From: an uncultured Clostridia bacterium
GTDB lineage: Bacteria; Bacillota; Clostridia; Peptostreptococcales; Anaerovoracaceae
Assembly: GCA_938046095.1 (NCBI GenBank)
Contig: CALIXS010000007.1
Span: 1 to 64,000, forward strand
Length of the DNA: 64,000 nt
Direction: 5' to 3'
Shown here: positions 1-7,699 of the stretch, piece by piece
Position numbering within the stretch: position 1 is the stretch's first letter
How the letters are laid out: the number at the start of each line of letters is the position of its first letter
The notes under the pieces: generated by a model
What the model was told of the DNA's origin: nothing
What the model saw: only the letters and a program-made list of their open reading frames with translations
Database searches by the model: none
Made by a program: the position numbers and the translations under genes

Positions 1-18
1 CTCGAGCATGTCGTTCAT
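1..18 (-). CDS. 5' end of an unidentified gene (partial)
   Basis: An ATG at 16-18 on the minus strand begins Met-Asn-Asp-Met-Leu-Glu and runs off the window. A GGAGG ribosome binding site lies at 27-31, about 8 bases upstream, which is why I accept so short a fragment as a real start. The six visible residues do not identify the product. It lies 229 bases downstream of dtd on the same strand, so it may have its own promoter. Confidence 0.55.
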
Positions 19-145
19 ACTGTATACCTCCGGGATTTTACTGTATCTCTTTCGGTATGACGGGTTTACTTATATTGTTTGGGGATGCTGTAAAATTACA
101 CGCAAAAAGAACCTCTGATTCTATTACAGTATATATTTTACCGTA
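17..145. repeat. four TAC-N-GTA motifs upstream of the partial gene
   Basis: The short dyad TAC-N-GTA occurs at 18-24, 39-45, 125-131 and 139-145. The first copy extends to ATAC-T-GTAT. Clustering in the leader and upstream region of the partial gene suggests a binding site for a regulator, but the motif is short and the region is AT-rich, so chance is possible. Nothing else was recognised between the partial gene and dtd. Confidence 0.25.
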
Positions 146-247
146 TAAAGACTGTTTAATGGTTGCGTTTTGCGGATATATGCAACAAATGCCGTTGCGT
201 TTAAGGAAAACAACGTTCTGAACATCGCATCGTAAGAGGCTTCGGAG

Positions 248-703
248 TTAGCGCAGCTCCTCGGAATCAAGCAATATCGTGAACGGCCCGTCGTTCACGA
301 TATTGACCTTCATGTCCGCGCCGAATGAGCCTGTCTCGACTCTCGATGCACCCAGCTTTCCGCGGCAGCTTGAGACAATATATTCGTAAAGCCTGTTTGC
401 ATCATCAGGCGCGCCGGCAGCTGTAAAGCTCGGCCTGTTGCCTCGCCTGCAGTCGGCGTACAGTGTAAACTGAGAAACGAGAAGAAGACTGCCGCCGACG
501 GCATCGAGGTTCAGATTCGTCTTATCCTGCGCGTCACTAAATATTCGAAGCCCCAGCAGCTTTGAAGTCATTTTGTCTGCCGACGCTTCATCATCGTGTG
601 CCGAAATGCCTATCAGCACGAGAAAGCCCGTTCCTATGGTACCGCAAACCTTGCCGTCGGCTTCGACGGACGCCGATGTGACTCTCTGAATGACAAACCT
701 CAT
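248..703 (-). CDS. dtd: D-aminoacyl-tRNA deacylase
   Basis: Dtd hydrolyses D-amino acids (and glycine mischarged on tRNA-Ala) from tRNA in the cytoplasm, keeping D-residues out of translation. The 151 residues are the usual family length. Both signature motifs are visible: SQFT at residues 77-80 and the Gly-cisPro motif NDGPFT at 137-142, which forms the chirality-selective pocket across the dimer interface. The start overlaps the racemase stop by 4 bases (ATGA arrangement), so it is translationally coupled as the last gene of the peptidase operon. Its presence beside a D-aminopeptidase and a racemase fits detoxification during D-amino-acid release. Dtd is often found in other contexts, so this link is inference. 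Confidence 0.93.
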   Translation of the reverse strand: MRFVIQRVTSASVEADGKVCGTIGTGFLVLIGISAHDDEASADKMTSKLLGLRIFSDAQDKTNLNLDAVGGSLLLVSQFTLYADCRRGNRPSFTAAGAPDDANRLYEYIVSSCRGKLGASRVETGSFGADMKVNIVNDGPFTILLDSEELR

Positions 704-1401
704 ATCTCGCCCCTCTCACGGAAAAACAAGACCGCTCTCGCAGCCATTATTTCCATAGGATCATAATAATAGTCCGACAGTGTAAGCTGATTTTTTATCA
801 CCGACAGCTCGGTGCATGCCAATATAGCCGCACCCGCGCCGGCAGACATTATCTCTCCCTCTATCCTTTTCCACATATCGGCGTCGGCAGGTCTGCCTCC
901 TTTGATATGGTCATATATTTCGCTCATGATGAGACTTTGCGCTTCCTGTGTCGGTATGTACGGCGTTATGCCGCGCGCGGCGAGTTCTCTTTGGTACAGC
1001 TTTGTTTTGATCGTGCCGTCGGTAGCGAGTACCGCGACGGTCTTTCCGGCAAAATCATTTTCGAGCTCCGCGGCCGTCTCTCTGATCATGTGGATGAACG
1101 GAACGGGAACGTCATTTTCGATCATGTCGACAAAATAGTGAGCCGTGTTGCACGTTACGCATATCGCACCGCATCCGGCTTCCGAGAGAAACAAAGCATC
1201 CTTGAGAAGTTTTCTCTTCACGGCCTCGAGTTTCGCCTTATCTCCGGAAAGTATCGCACCGGTCCTGTCCGGCATAGATGCACGGCTTATCAGAATGAGA
1301 TCGAGATTTTCCTGATCGGAAGCTGCAGCTGTATCTTCGGTTATCATATCGTAAAACAGCGACGAGGCCGCAGGCCCCATGCCCCCTATAATTCCAAGCA
1401 T
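700..1401 (-). CDS. aspartate/glutamate racemase family protein
   Basis: This is a PLP-independent, two-cysteine racemase of the Asp/Glu/hydantoin racemase superfamily, 233 residues. The N-terminal loop MLGIIGGMGP and the two catalytic cysteines are present: Cys84 in the CNTAH motif and Cys196 in the ACTEL motif. These act as the acid/base pair on opposite faces of the substrate alpha carbon. The family interconverts L- and D-aspartate or glutamate, and some members act on other amino acids, so the substrate is not fixed by sequence. The gene lies 9 bases after the DmpA-like gene and overlaps dtd, so it belongs to the same transcript. A role in converting released D-amino acids to usable L-forms is inferred. 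Confidence 0.88.
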   Translation of the reverse strand: MLGIIGGMGPAASSLFYDMITEDTAAASDQENLDLILISRASMPDRTGAILSGDKAKLEAVKRKLLKDALFLSEAGCGAICVTCNTAHYFVDMIENDVPVPFIHMIRETAAELENDFAGKTVAVLATDGTIKTKLYQRELAARGITPYIPTQEAQSLIMSEIYDHIKGGRPADADMWKRIEGEIMSAGAGAAILACTELSVIKNQLTLSDYYYDPMEIMAARAVLFFRERGEI

Positions 1402-1410
1402 TTTCTCTCC

Positions 1411-2463
1411 TTAAAGAAACTCTCTCATTCCGTAGTACACGCTGTTTCTGACACCCCTCACCGTCTTGGCATGATAAAGCGCACTGACTATTGATTCCTC
1501 AACCGCCTCGATTGAAGCCTCGAACACATCGTCTGTTGCATCCTCATATATCATGCTCAGCTCCAGAATCTTCCTGTCACTGTAATGAGGCAACTTATTC
1601 GCGGTCGTAAACGCGAGGGCGATATCGCCTGATCCGTTTGCCATATATGAGCCCGTACGGCCGAGCGATATCGCAGCGCGCCGCGATACTCTGCCGAGCT
1701 GCCTTGAGGTCATAGGAATATCCGTCCCTATTATCATTATTATGGAGCCCCTGTCCCTCTTCATCTCCGAAGCCAGGCGCCGCCTGCGCTCCTCCTCGAT
1801 CTCGGCTCCGATATGTCTGCCGCCTATGACGAGATTTCCCGCGCTGCCGAAATTCGACATGACGACGGCGCCTATAGTATAGTCGCTGCCGTCAAGCTTT
1901 ACGGTCCGTGAGGAAGAACCGATGCCTCCCTTAAATCCGAGGCAGCACATGCCCGTGCCGCCGCCGACGGAGCCCTCTTCAAAATCGGTTCCGCTCTTCT
2001 CCGCTTTGTCGAGCGCCTCGAAGACGTGCTCCTCCGTTATATGAAGCCCTCTTATATCGTTCAGTCTGCCGTCGTTGCACTCCGTTACGACGCAGTTTAC
2101 AGTGCCGGTGTCGACTCCGATATCAGGATTTTGTCCGAGCATATATTTCGTCAGAGCAGTAGTCGCCGTCCCGACCGACAGAGTATTGGTCATGATTATC
2201 GGCGTCTCGAGCTGCCCGAGCTCCTGTATCTGCATAAGACCTACACTCTTGCCGAAACCGTTGATAACGGAGCAGCCTGCCATAAGCTTGTCGCGAAACA
2301 TATTACCGGCACACGGCAGTATCGCCGTAACTCCGGTGTTTATATCTTTGTCCTGCACCGTTACATTTGCCACCCTGACGCCCGGCACATCCGTTATTTT
2401 GTTGAGTCTGCCGGCCGGCCATTTGGAATGGAGATCAAGCCCGCTGCTTTTCGGAAGTCCCAT
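1411..2463 (-). CDS. P1/S58 family aminopeptidase (DmpA/BapA type)
   Basis: The 350-residue protein belongs to the DmpA/BapA family of self-processing N-terminal nucleophile hydrolases, which remove N-terminal residues including D-amino acids or beta-amino acids. The family core with GGGTG (167-171) and GFKGGIGSSSR (176-186) is present. Asn-Phe-Gly-Ser at 204-207 matches the place where family members cleave themselves between Gly and Ser, so Ser207 is the predicted nucleophile of the beta subunit. No signal peptide is seen, so it is probably cytoplasmic and acts on imported peptides. It lies 13 bases after dppA and 9 before the racemase gene, giving an operon around D-peptide breakdown. Whether it prefers D-, L- or beta-residues cannot be read from sequence. 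Confidence 0.87.
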   Translation of the reverse strand: MGLPKSSGLDLHSKWPAGRLNKITDVPGVRVANVTVQDKDINTGVTAILPCAGNMFRDKLMAGCSVINGFGKSVGLMQIQELGQLETPIIMTNTLSVGTATTALTKYMLGQNPDIGVDTGTVNCVVTECNDGRLNDIRGLHITEEHVFEALDKAEKSGTDFEEGSVGGGTGMCCLGFKGGIGSSSRTVKLDGSDYTIGAVVMSNFGSAGNLVIGGRHIGAEIEEERRRRLASEMKRDRGSIIMIIGTDIPMTSRQLGRVSRRAAISLGRTGSYMANGSGDIALAFTTANKLPHYSDRKILELSMIYEDATDDVFEASIEAVEESIVSALYHAKTVRGVRNSVYYGMREFL

Positions 2464-2476
2464 CTCAGCCTCCCTG

Positions 2477-3283
2477 TCAGCGCATAAAACTGTACGCCGT
2501 CAACAGATCGGCATACGAGGATGCCTCATAGACGACTGTATGCTCGTTTTTAAGCACAGCACCCGGATAGTTCGACGCGCGACAGGCTGACATGTGCTCC
2601 TTAAACGTAAGTTCAAGCTCTAACTTCTGAGGTATCACGATGCATCTGAGCTCTCCCTTTTTCGCATTCTCGACCGCCATCTTCGCCTTAGCCTCTATCA
2701 GTTCGACGGCGTCGGCAGGGTGGAGATTGACTGTAGCTTCGCCCACACCGTCTTTTACGGCTACAGTCACTACGCCCGGCAGCACCTTCTCAGCCTTGTC
2801 GCAAAGCCCCTTGTCTCCGGTTACAAGCCCTACCGGAACTCCGTACTGCGCCGCGATCCAAGCGTTTATGTCCATTTCCGAAACACGGCTGCCGTTGATC
2901 TTTGTCGTCATCATTTCGCTGTATGTCATGGTGTGCGCGAGCGGATTCGCGTTGCTGCCTCCTTCCGAGTGATAGCCCGTGAAGAACGTAATATCATACG
3001 TCTCGTCGATCAAAGCCATCATAGACTCTACGCTTTTTGTCCAGCCTCTGATTAGCTTTACACCCTTCGGAAGCCCGTTCGGGTCAAGATTTAAGGCGCT
3101 GTCGTGTGCATCCTTGACGACGATCTCATCAGCTCCCGCAGCAAATGCGCCGCGGCACGCGGCGGCGACTTCCGCCGTCATCTGCGCACACGCCTTTTCG
3201 TAGCCGATACCGCCTCTTTCGGTTTCCTCCCAGATCGTAACGCCCGTAACTCCCTCAATATCGGCGCTTATATATACCTTCAT
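2477..3283 (-). CDS. dppA: D-aminopeptidase, M55 family
   Basis: This 268-residue protein matches the zinc D-aminopeptidase DppA of Bacillus, which hydrolyses D-Ala-D-Ala and D-Ala-Gly-Gly. Likely metal ligands are Asp8 and Glu10 in SADIEG, His60 in KDAHD, His105 in GYHSEGG and Glu136. An upstream in-frame codon would add 28 residues, but I chose the Met at 3283. There an AGGAGG site sits 8-10 bases upstream and the protein begins exactly at the conserved MKVYISADIEG. It is the first gene of a four-gene minus-strand operon with a sigma-54 type promoter at 3339-3355. Unlike Bacillus dppABCDE, no oligopeptide ABC transporter accompanies it here. Confidence 0.92.
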   Translation of the reverse strand: MKVYISADIEGVTGVTIWEETERGGIGYEKACAQMTAEVAAACRGAFAAGADEIVVKDAHDSALNLDPNGLPKGVKLIRGWTKSVESMMALIDETYDITFFTGYHSEGGSNANPLAHTMTYSEMMTTKINGSRVSEMDINAWIAAQYGVPVGLVTGDKGLCDKAEKVLPGVVTVAVKDGVGEATVNLHPADAVELIEAKAKMAVENAKKGELRCIVIPQKLELELTFKEHMSACRASNYPGAVLKNEHTVVYEASSYADLLTAYSFMR

Positions 3284-3338
3284 TCTTTTGTCCTCCTCAC
3301 TTTGTATGTAAGCATATGTTAACACATAAGTAACACAT

Positions 3339-3355
3339 ATGCATACCGCATGCCA
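3339..3355 (-). promoter_or_regulatory. sigma-54 (-24/-12) promoter for the dppA operon
   Basis: Read on the minus strand, positions 3355 to 3339 give TGGCATGCGGTATGCAT. GG and GC are exactly 10 bases apart, and the -24 box TGGCA is perfect against the TGGCACG-N4-TTGCA consensus; the -12 box is ATGC instead of TTGC. Predicted transcription starts near 3329, leaving about 45 bases before the dppA ATG. A sigma-54 activator gene lies divergently 270 bases away, which makes the match much more credible than the motif alone. Confidence 0.75.
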
Positions 3356-3375
3356 TGGTTCAAACACGACTTTTT

Positions 3376-3443
3376 GGCAGAAGACTCGATCATGCTTTTT
3401 TTTGCCGAAGCACTAAGATGTTGTTTTTTGCTGAAGCTTCGGC
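3376..3443. promoter_or_regulatory. three phased repeats, candidate activator sites
   Basis: Three related segments occur at 3376-3383 (GGCAGAAG), 3403-3410 (TGCCGAAG) and 3429-3436 (TGCTGAAG), each preceded by a run of five to eight T. Their starts are 27 and 26 bases apart, about 2.5 helical turns. The last two also contribute to an inverted repeat, GCCGAAGC at 3404-3411 and GCTTCGGC at 3436-3443. They lie just upstream of the sigma-54 promoter, in the divergent region with the activator gene. They are therefore good candidates for its enhancer sites. Confidence 0.5.
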
Positions 3444-3610
3444 GCTTCCTTATCTGCATCACACCCGTCTGCGCCTTACATTTCTCGCGTTAATCCTATT
3501 AAATCTCTTTTTTAATTGTATTAGCGGGACACAGGTGTTATCATTCTATTATATACAGAGTATATATGCGTGCGGGCCATCGGTTATGCCCTGCAGGAAG
3601 GACTTAAGAT

Positions 3611-5605
3611 TTGAAAAAGGTTTACGTCATTTTTCTTGATCGTGCCAATCCCAAAGCGATAGATTTTATACTCGGAGATCTTTCCGAAGTATTCGAAGAC
3701 CTCGTCGTGTTTGAGGCATGTTATATCGGCGAACTTAAAACAGGCGAAAAGCTGACGGCCGATGCGTACCTCGTCACCGCAAATTCCCTTTATGACAGGC
3801 TCCGCGAGCATATAACCGACTTTTCGACTTTGATCAAATTGCAGCGGTCTCCTCATGCAGACTCAAGAAAACTTATAAGTGCAATCCCTGCGGGCAGCGA
3901 CGTGCTCGTCGTAAACGATGAATACAGAGCGGCTGTTGATACGATATACTCCTTTTACGAGGTCGGACTTGGTGATGTCAAATTTATACCTTTTGATGAG
4001 CACCTGAGCTCAACAGGCATATATGACAAATATAAATGGGCACTGACACCGCATGAGCCTGAGCTTGTGCCCGTGAACGTCGAACACGTCATAGATATCG
4101 GCTACCGTAAGATCGGTCCCGAAACCTTGTTTTCGCTCGCTCAGCTTCTCGACCTTGAGAGCGACCGCCTTGACACAAGGCTTTTCAGACATTTTCGGAG
4201 CGTTCTCGTATCTGAACCTCTTTTTATTGCTTATTTCGGATATAATCACCTGAGATCCGCCATGCTTCGCCGTATAACAGAAAAAAGTCCGGTAGGCTAT
4301 CTCCTCGTCAACGTCAAATTTGCTCCTGTATATGCCAACGCCAAAGCGCGCAGGATATTCGGCGTCGCGGACAGACGTGACATAAATATAACCGATTATA
4401 TCGCGCCTGACGATATCCGTTCGGATGATATTCTTTCCGAGGCTGTCGAGATAGGCGGCATACGCTACCGGATGGAAAAGGGCAGGATTGATATGATGGG
4501 CGGTATCGCCGGGTATTTTTTCGAAATTCTTACCGAAGCCGACTCGAGCGCCAAACGAAGGGACAATGTCGAAAAGGGCTTTATAGCAAAATATACTTTT
4601 GATGATATCAACTACGTTTCCGCTAAAATGAAGAATGTAATCGATACGGCCAAGCTCATAGCAAGGGGCTCCGAAACGGTTCTTCTGCGCGGTGAATCCG
4701 GCGTAGGCAAGGAGCTCATTGCCCAGTCCATACACAATTATTCGTCGAGGCGAAACGGTCCGTTTGTCGCTATAAACTGTGCGGCTATACCGGAAACTCT
4801 TCTCGAAAGCGAGTTGTTCGGTTACGAACCCGGTTCATTCACGGGAGCAAGATCCAAGGGCAAAGCCGGTTTGTTTGAGCAAGCCGACGGAGGCACGATA
4901 TTTTTGGACGAAATAGGCGATATTTCGGCCGGACTTCAGGCGAGGCTGCTTCGTACCATACAGGAAATGCAGATTATGAGGATAGGCTCGGATAAGGTGA
5001 TCGACATCGACGTGCGTATTATATGCGCGACTAATCGGGATCTCGAGAAAGCCATCGAAGCGGGGGCGTTCAGGCGCGACCTGTTCTACAGGATCAACGT
5101 ATTTCCTTTGATAGTGCCTCCTCTCGTACAGCGAAAGGACGACATAATGCCTTTGTTCGAGTCGTTCGTCGGCGACGTGTTCGCTGAGCTTACGGATCGT
5201 GAAAAGGCAATCCTGTATGCGTACGACTGGCCGGGCAATATACGCGAGCTGAACAACGTCGCACTTTATTACAGTTCCCTGAAGCAGCTCCCGGAATACA
5301 TGCTCATTTCAAACGGCGCCCCGCGCCGCGATCACGATGCAGGCGCTCTCGCCCGAATAGACGGACAGGCGCTCAGGCATCATATTCTGACCGCAATATA
5401 TGACCACACGGAACCGGCTCACGGAATCGGCAGAACCGCACTCGTCCTGCTTCTGAAGGATCAGGGCATAAAAATAAGTGACGGCAAGCTCAGGGAATCG
5501 CTTGCGGAGCTTGAAAAGGAAAATCTTATTTCTGTTGCGCGCGGCCGTGGAGGCACGCGCATAACCGAACATGGCAGCAAGTATCTGCTGAAAGGAACAA
5601 TATGA
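3611..5605 (+). CDS. sigma-54-dependent transcriptional activator with C-terminal winged helix
   Basis: The 664-residue protein should activate RNA polymerase holding sigma-54. Residues 1-180 form an uncharacterised sensory region, about 225-310 look PAS-like, and 330-560 are the AAA+ core. The core has Walker A GESGVGKE (361-368), Walker B ending FLDEIGD (431-437) and a sigma-54 contact loop reading GSFTGA (408-413) instead of GAFTGA. The C-terminus (about 590-664) lacks the usual Fis-type helix-turn-helix. It resembles a winged helix, with a recognition-helix-like stretch followed by a GRGGTR hairpin. Translation starts at TTG, supported by AGGAAGG 9 bases upstream. The stop overlaps the amidohydrolase start by 4 bases. 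It probably controls the divergent dppA operon, and its ligand is unknown. Confidence 0.88.
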   Translation: MKKVYVIFLDRANPKAIDFILGDLSEVFEDLVVFEACYIGELKTGEKLTADAYLVTANSLYDRLREHITDFSTLIKLQRSPHADSRKLISAIPAGSDVLVVNDEYRAAVDTIYSFYEVGLGDVKFIPFDEHLSSTGIYDKYKWALTPHEPELVPVNVEHVIDIGYRKIGPETLFSLAQLLDLESDRLDTRLFRHFRSVLVSEPLFIAYFGYNHLRSAMLRRITEKSPVGYLLVNVKFAPVYANAKARRIFGVADRRDINITDYIAPDDIRSDDILSEAVEIGGIRYRMEKGRIDMMGGIAGYFFEILTEADSSAKRRDNVEKGFIAKYTFDDINYVSAKMKNVIDTAKLIARGSETVLLRGESGVGKELIAQSIHNYSSRRNGPFVAINCAAIPETLLESELFGYEPGSFTGARSKGKAGLFEQADGGTIFLDEIGDISAGLQARLLRTIQEMQIMRIGSDKVIDIDVRIICATNRDLEKAIEAGAFRRDLFYRINVFPLIVPPLVQRKDDIMPLFESFVGDVFAELTDREKAILYAYDWPGNIRELNNVALYYSSLKQLPEYMLISNGAPRRDHDAGALARIDGQALRHHILTAIYDHTEPAHGIGRTALVLLLKDQGIKISDGKLRESLAELEKENLISVARGRGGTRITEHGSKYLLKGTI

Positions 5606-6774
5606 ATATCATCGAAGAAACAGAACGTATCTACCCCAAGGTTGTTGAGATGAGGCGTCATCTGCACGAAAATCCCGAGCTCAGCGAGCACGAAAAGGAG
5701 ACCTCGGAATTTGTCGCTGCGAGACTCGCCGAGCTCGGTATCCCTTTCAGCGACCATGTCGCAGGCTATGGCATCGTCGCTCAGATCGGTACCGGCGATC
5801 ACGCTGTCGGCATACGTGCCGATATGGACGCTCTGCCTGTGACCGAGGCGACGGGCCTTGCATGTTCATCAAAAAATCCCGGGGTCATGCATGCATGCGG
5901 CCACGATTTTCACACGGCTATTTTGCTCGGCGTCGCGGAGCTTCTAAAGAAATGCGAAGATGAGGTCAATGCGAAACACGGCGCCGTCAAACTTTTCTTC
6001 CAGCCCTCAGAGGAAACTGTCGGCGGTGCTGACAGGATGATAAAGGAAGGTTGGCTTGAAAACCCTAAGGTCACGGCGATGATAGCTCTTCACGTCGATC
6101 CAAACTACCCGAGCGGCAAAACGGTATTAAGGTACGGCCCGATGAATGCCGAAACCCAGGACTTCAGGCTCAAAGCTATCGGCACGAGCTGTCACGGTGC
6201 TCATCCCGAGAAAGGCATTGATGCCATCGTTATGGCAAGCTCAATGATTATGGAGCTTCAAACGATATCAAGCCGTTACAATGCACCTACGACACCGGTT
6301 ATCGTCACCGTAGGTACGATAACCGCAGGCGATGCCGGTAATGTCGTTGCAGGTGAAGCAGTCATGACCGGTACCATGAGAGCGCTCGAACCCGGCGTCA
6401 TGGCTGAAAACAAAAAACTTTTCGAGATGATTGTAAACGGCGTCGCCGCTTCATATGGCGGCCGCGCAGAAGTCAAATGGGGCAATGACGGTTATCCTGC
6501 CCTGATCAATGACGATGACATAAACGACTGTGTCAGAAAAAATGCAGTCATGCTCTTCGGCGAAGACAACATAGAGATAATGCCCGACGCAAGTCTCGGC
6601 GGAGACGACTTTGCTTTTTTCACTAAGCGGATAAAAGGTGCATATTTCAATATCGGCACCGCAGCGGAAGGCGCTCCGTACTACGCACTTCACAATGAGC
6701 ATTTTTCGCCGGATGAGTCTGCAATGAAAACCGGCATCGCCGTCAACGTTGCAACCGCGCTCGATCTGCTCTGA
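5602..6774 (+). CDS. M20 family amidohydrolase / aminoacylase
   Basis: This is a dinuclear zinc hydrolase of the M20D group (hippurate hydrolase, N-acyl-amino-acid or aminobenzoyl-glutamate type), 390 residues. The metal and catalytic motifs are in order: ADMDALPV near 75, HACGHDFH near 98, QPSEE near 135, LHVDP near 160 and a C-terminal HNEHF near 370. A dimerisation domain sits in the middle with GAHPEKGID. No signal peptide is present, so it acts in the cytoplasm. It is coupled to the sigma-54 activator by a 4-base overlap, so regulator and enzyme are made together. In context it would deacylate amino acids or split small peptides from the same nutrient source as the divergent operon. The exact substrate is unknown. 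Confidence 0.88.
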   Translation: MNIIEETERIYPKVVEMRRHLHENPELSEHEKETSEFVAARLAELGIPFSDHVAGYGIVAQIGTGDHAVGIRADMDALPVTEATGLACSSKNPGVMHACGHDFHTAILLGVAELLKKCEDEVNAKHGAVKLFFQPSEETVGGADRMIKEGWLENPKVTAMIALHVDPNYPSGKTVLRYGPMNAETQDFRLKAIGTSCHGAHPEKGIDAIVMASSMIMELQTISSRYNAPTTPVIVTVGTITAGDAGNVVAGEAVMTGTMRALEPGVMAENKKLFEMIVNGVAASYGGRAEVKWGNDGYPALINDDDINDCVRKNAVMLFGEDNIEIMPDASLGGDDFAFFTKRIKGAYFNIGTAAEGAPYYALHNEHFSPDESAMKTGIAVNVATALDLL

Positions 6775-6894
6775 TATCTGATATTTTTTGTTCTTTGTGT
6801 CGCGGAGGATTCAGACTGCAGTAGATTTACACCGCAGTGCTTTCAGACTGCAGTGGTTTCAGACTACGGCGTTGGATGTGTTGCTACACCGGAT

Positions 6895-6975
6895 TCACTG
6901 CGACACCTTGCTTTTTGGTACCATGTCGCATGCGACACTCCTTCTTTTCGCCGCATGTCGCGGTGGTTTAAGCAA
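6895..6975 (+). repeat. dispersed intergenic repeat, copy A
   Basis: About 80 bases shared with 12056-12135 and, inverted, with 37810-37885. The order is CTGCGACACC, a variable 15-base spacer, the perfect palindrome TGTCGCATGCGACA (6924-6937), CTCCTTCTTTT, then TGTCGCGGTGGTTTAAGC. The repeated TGTCGC/GCGACA units can fold into hairpins. Just upstream, 6800-6870 holds a local CAGACTGCAGT-like repetition. No coding potential was recognised. It lies between the amidohydrolase stop and a recombinase remnant. Confidence 0.8.
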
Positions 6976-7040
6976 TGGTGGGTTGCATAATATTAACTGA
7001 ACAGGAGTGATATGTATAAACACGAAAAAAAGATAACGCC

Positions 7041-7208
7041 ATGATAGAATACACGAATAAAATCGCAGCGCTATACTCCCGCCTTTCAGTTGACGGTGAG
7101 GACAGGGACGACGGCGAGATCAACAGCATTGTAAATCAAAAGGCATTTTCAGAAATATATGCAAGACAGCACCCGGATATAGGCATTTTTTTTAACCCCC
7201 CCCCTTAG
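7041..7208 (+). pseudogene. truncated large serine recombinase, N-terminal stub
   Basis: The 55-codon frame encodes the start of a large serine recombinase of the kind found on clostridial conjugative or mobilisable elements. Tyr-Ser-Arg-Leu-Ser around residues 12-16 carries the catalytic serine motif, and the following acidic stretch and INSIVNQKAF are typical. It ends at a stop just after a run of nine C (7196-7204), so the rest of the catalytic domain and the whole DNA-binding part are missing. A short frame at 7013-7044 (MYKHEKKITP) overlaps its start by 4 bases, as expected for consecutive genes in a recombinase cluster. It marks a former mobile element. Confidence 0.7.
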
Positions 7209-7699
7209 AATACCTCTTGCAGGCGGAATGCGGTGGTTATCCGTATATGACGCAATGGAAGGGAAATGAATCAAGAGGAGTTTGGGGAAATGGTCAATGC
7301 TACAATAGAAGCTTCTATGTTAACGAGAAATTTCCAAAAATAAAAGGCTTTTGATATAAAAGCGCAAGAAAAAAGATTGCAAATTCAGCTTCTGACAGTG
7401 AATTTAATTGGAACAAAGAATTTATTTTAGGTTGGAATGAAACAGTAAATCAAAAAAGTTTTGCTGTTCAAAAAAGGAAATGAGGTCAAAAAGAAAAGCG
7501 TCAATAAAGAGAGAGGGGGGGGGGAATATTTCCTTGGATTGCCGCTTAGGCTGTCCAAGAAAACGTCCAGCATCCCCGACTCCCGTGTTTTTACAAATCA
7601 TGATTGAATTAGACTATCCGCATCTTTCTCTATGAAATAAAAACTGCGGTTTGCTCTTGATTCTCAAAAGCTCTTCATGAGAATTACAAATTCAATCTG
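7209..7699. other. decayed intergenic stretch
   Basis: I see no intact gene here. A 46-codon frame in another phase follows the C-run (about 7206-7352) and ends at a stop; I do not recognise it. A run of ten G lies at 7515-7524. The segment around 7440-7505 resembles 11940-12018 (both contain GTAAATCAAA and an AAGAAAAGCGTC or AAGGAAAAGCGTC tail). Both sides of the module therefore carry remnants of the same sequence. ATTCTCA and TGAGAAT at about 7661-7685 can form a 7-base-pair hairpin downstream of the methyltransferase gene. Confidence 0.4.

Noticed and set aside
3375..3389. Plus-strand sigma-54 promoter (TGGCAG...ATGC) for the activator gene
   Set aside because: The GG-to-GC distance is 16, not 10 bases.
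7206..7352. 46-codon frame after the C-run
   Set aside because: No start codon with ribosome site and no recognised family; treated as decayed DNA.
7515..7524. G10 tract as a phase-variation switch
   Set aside because: It lies outside any gene or promoter I can recognise.
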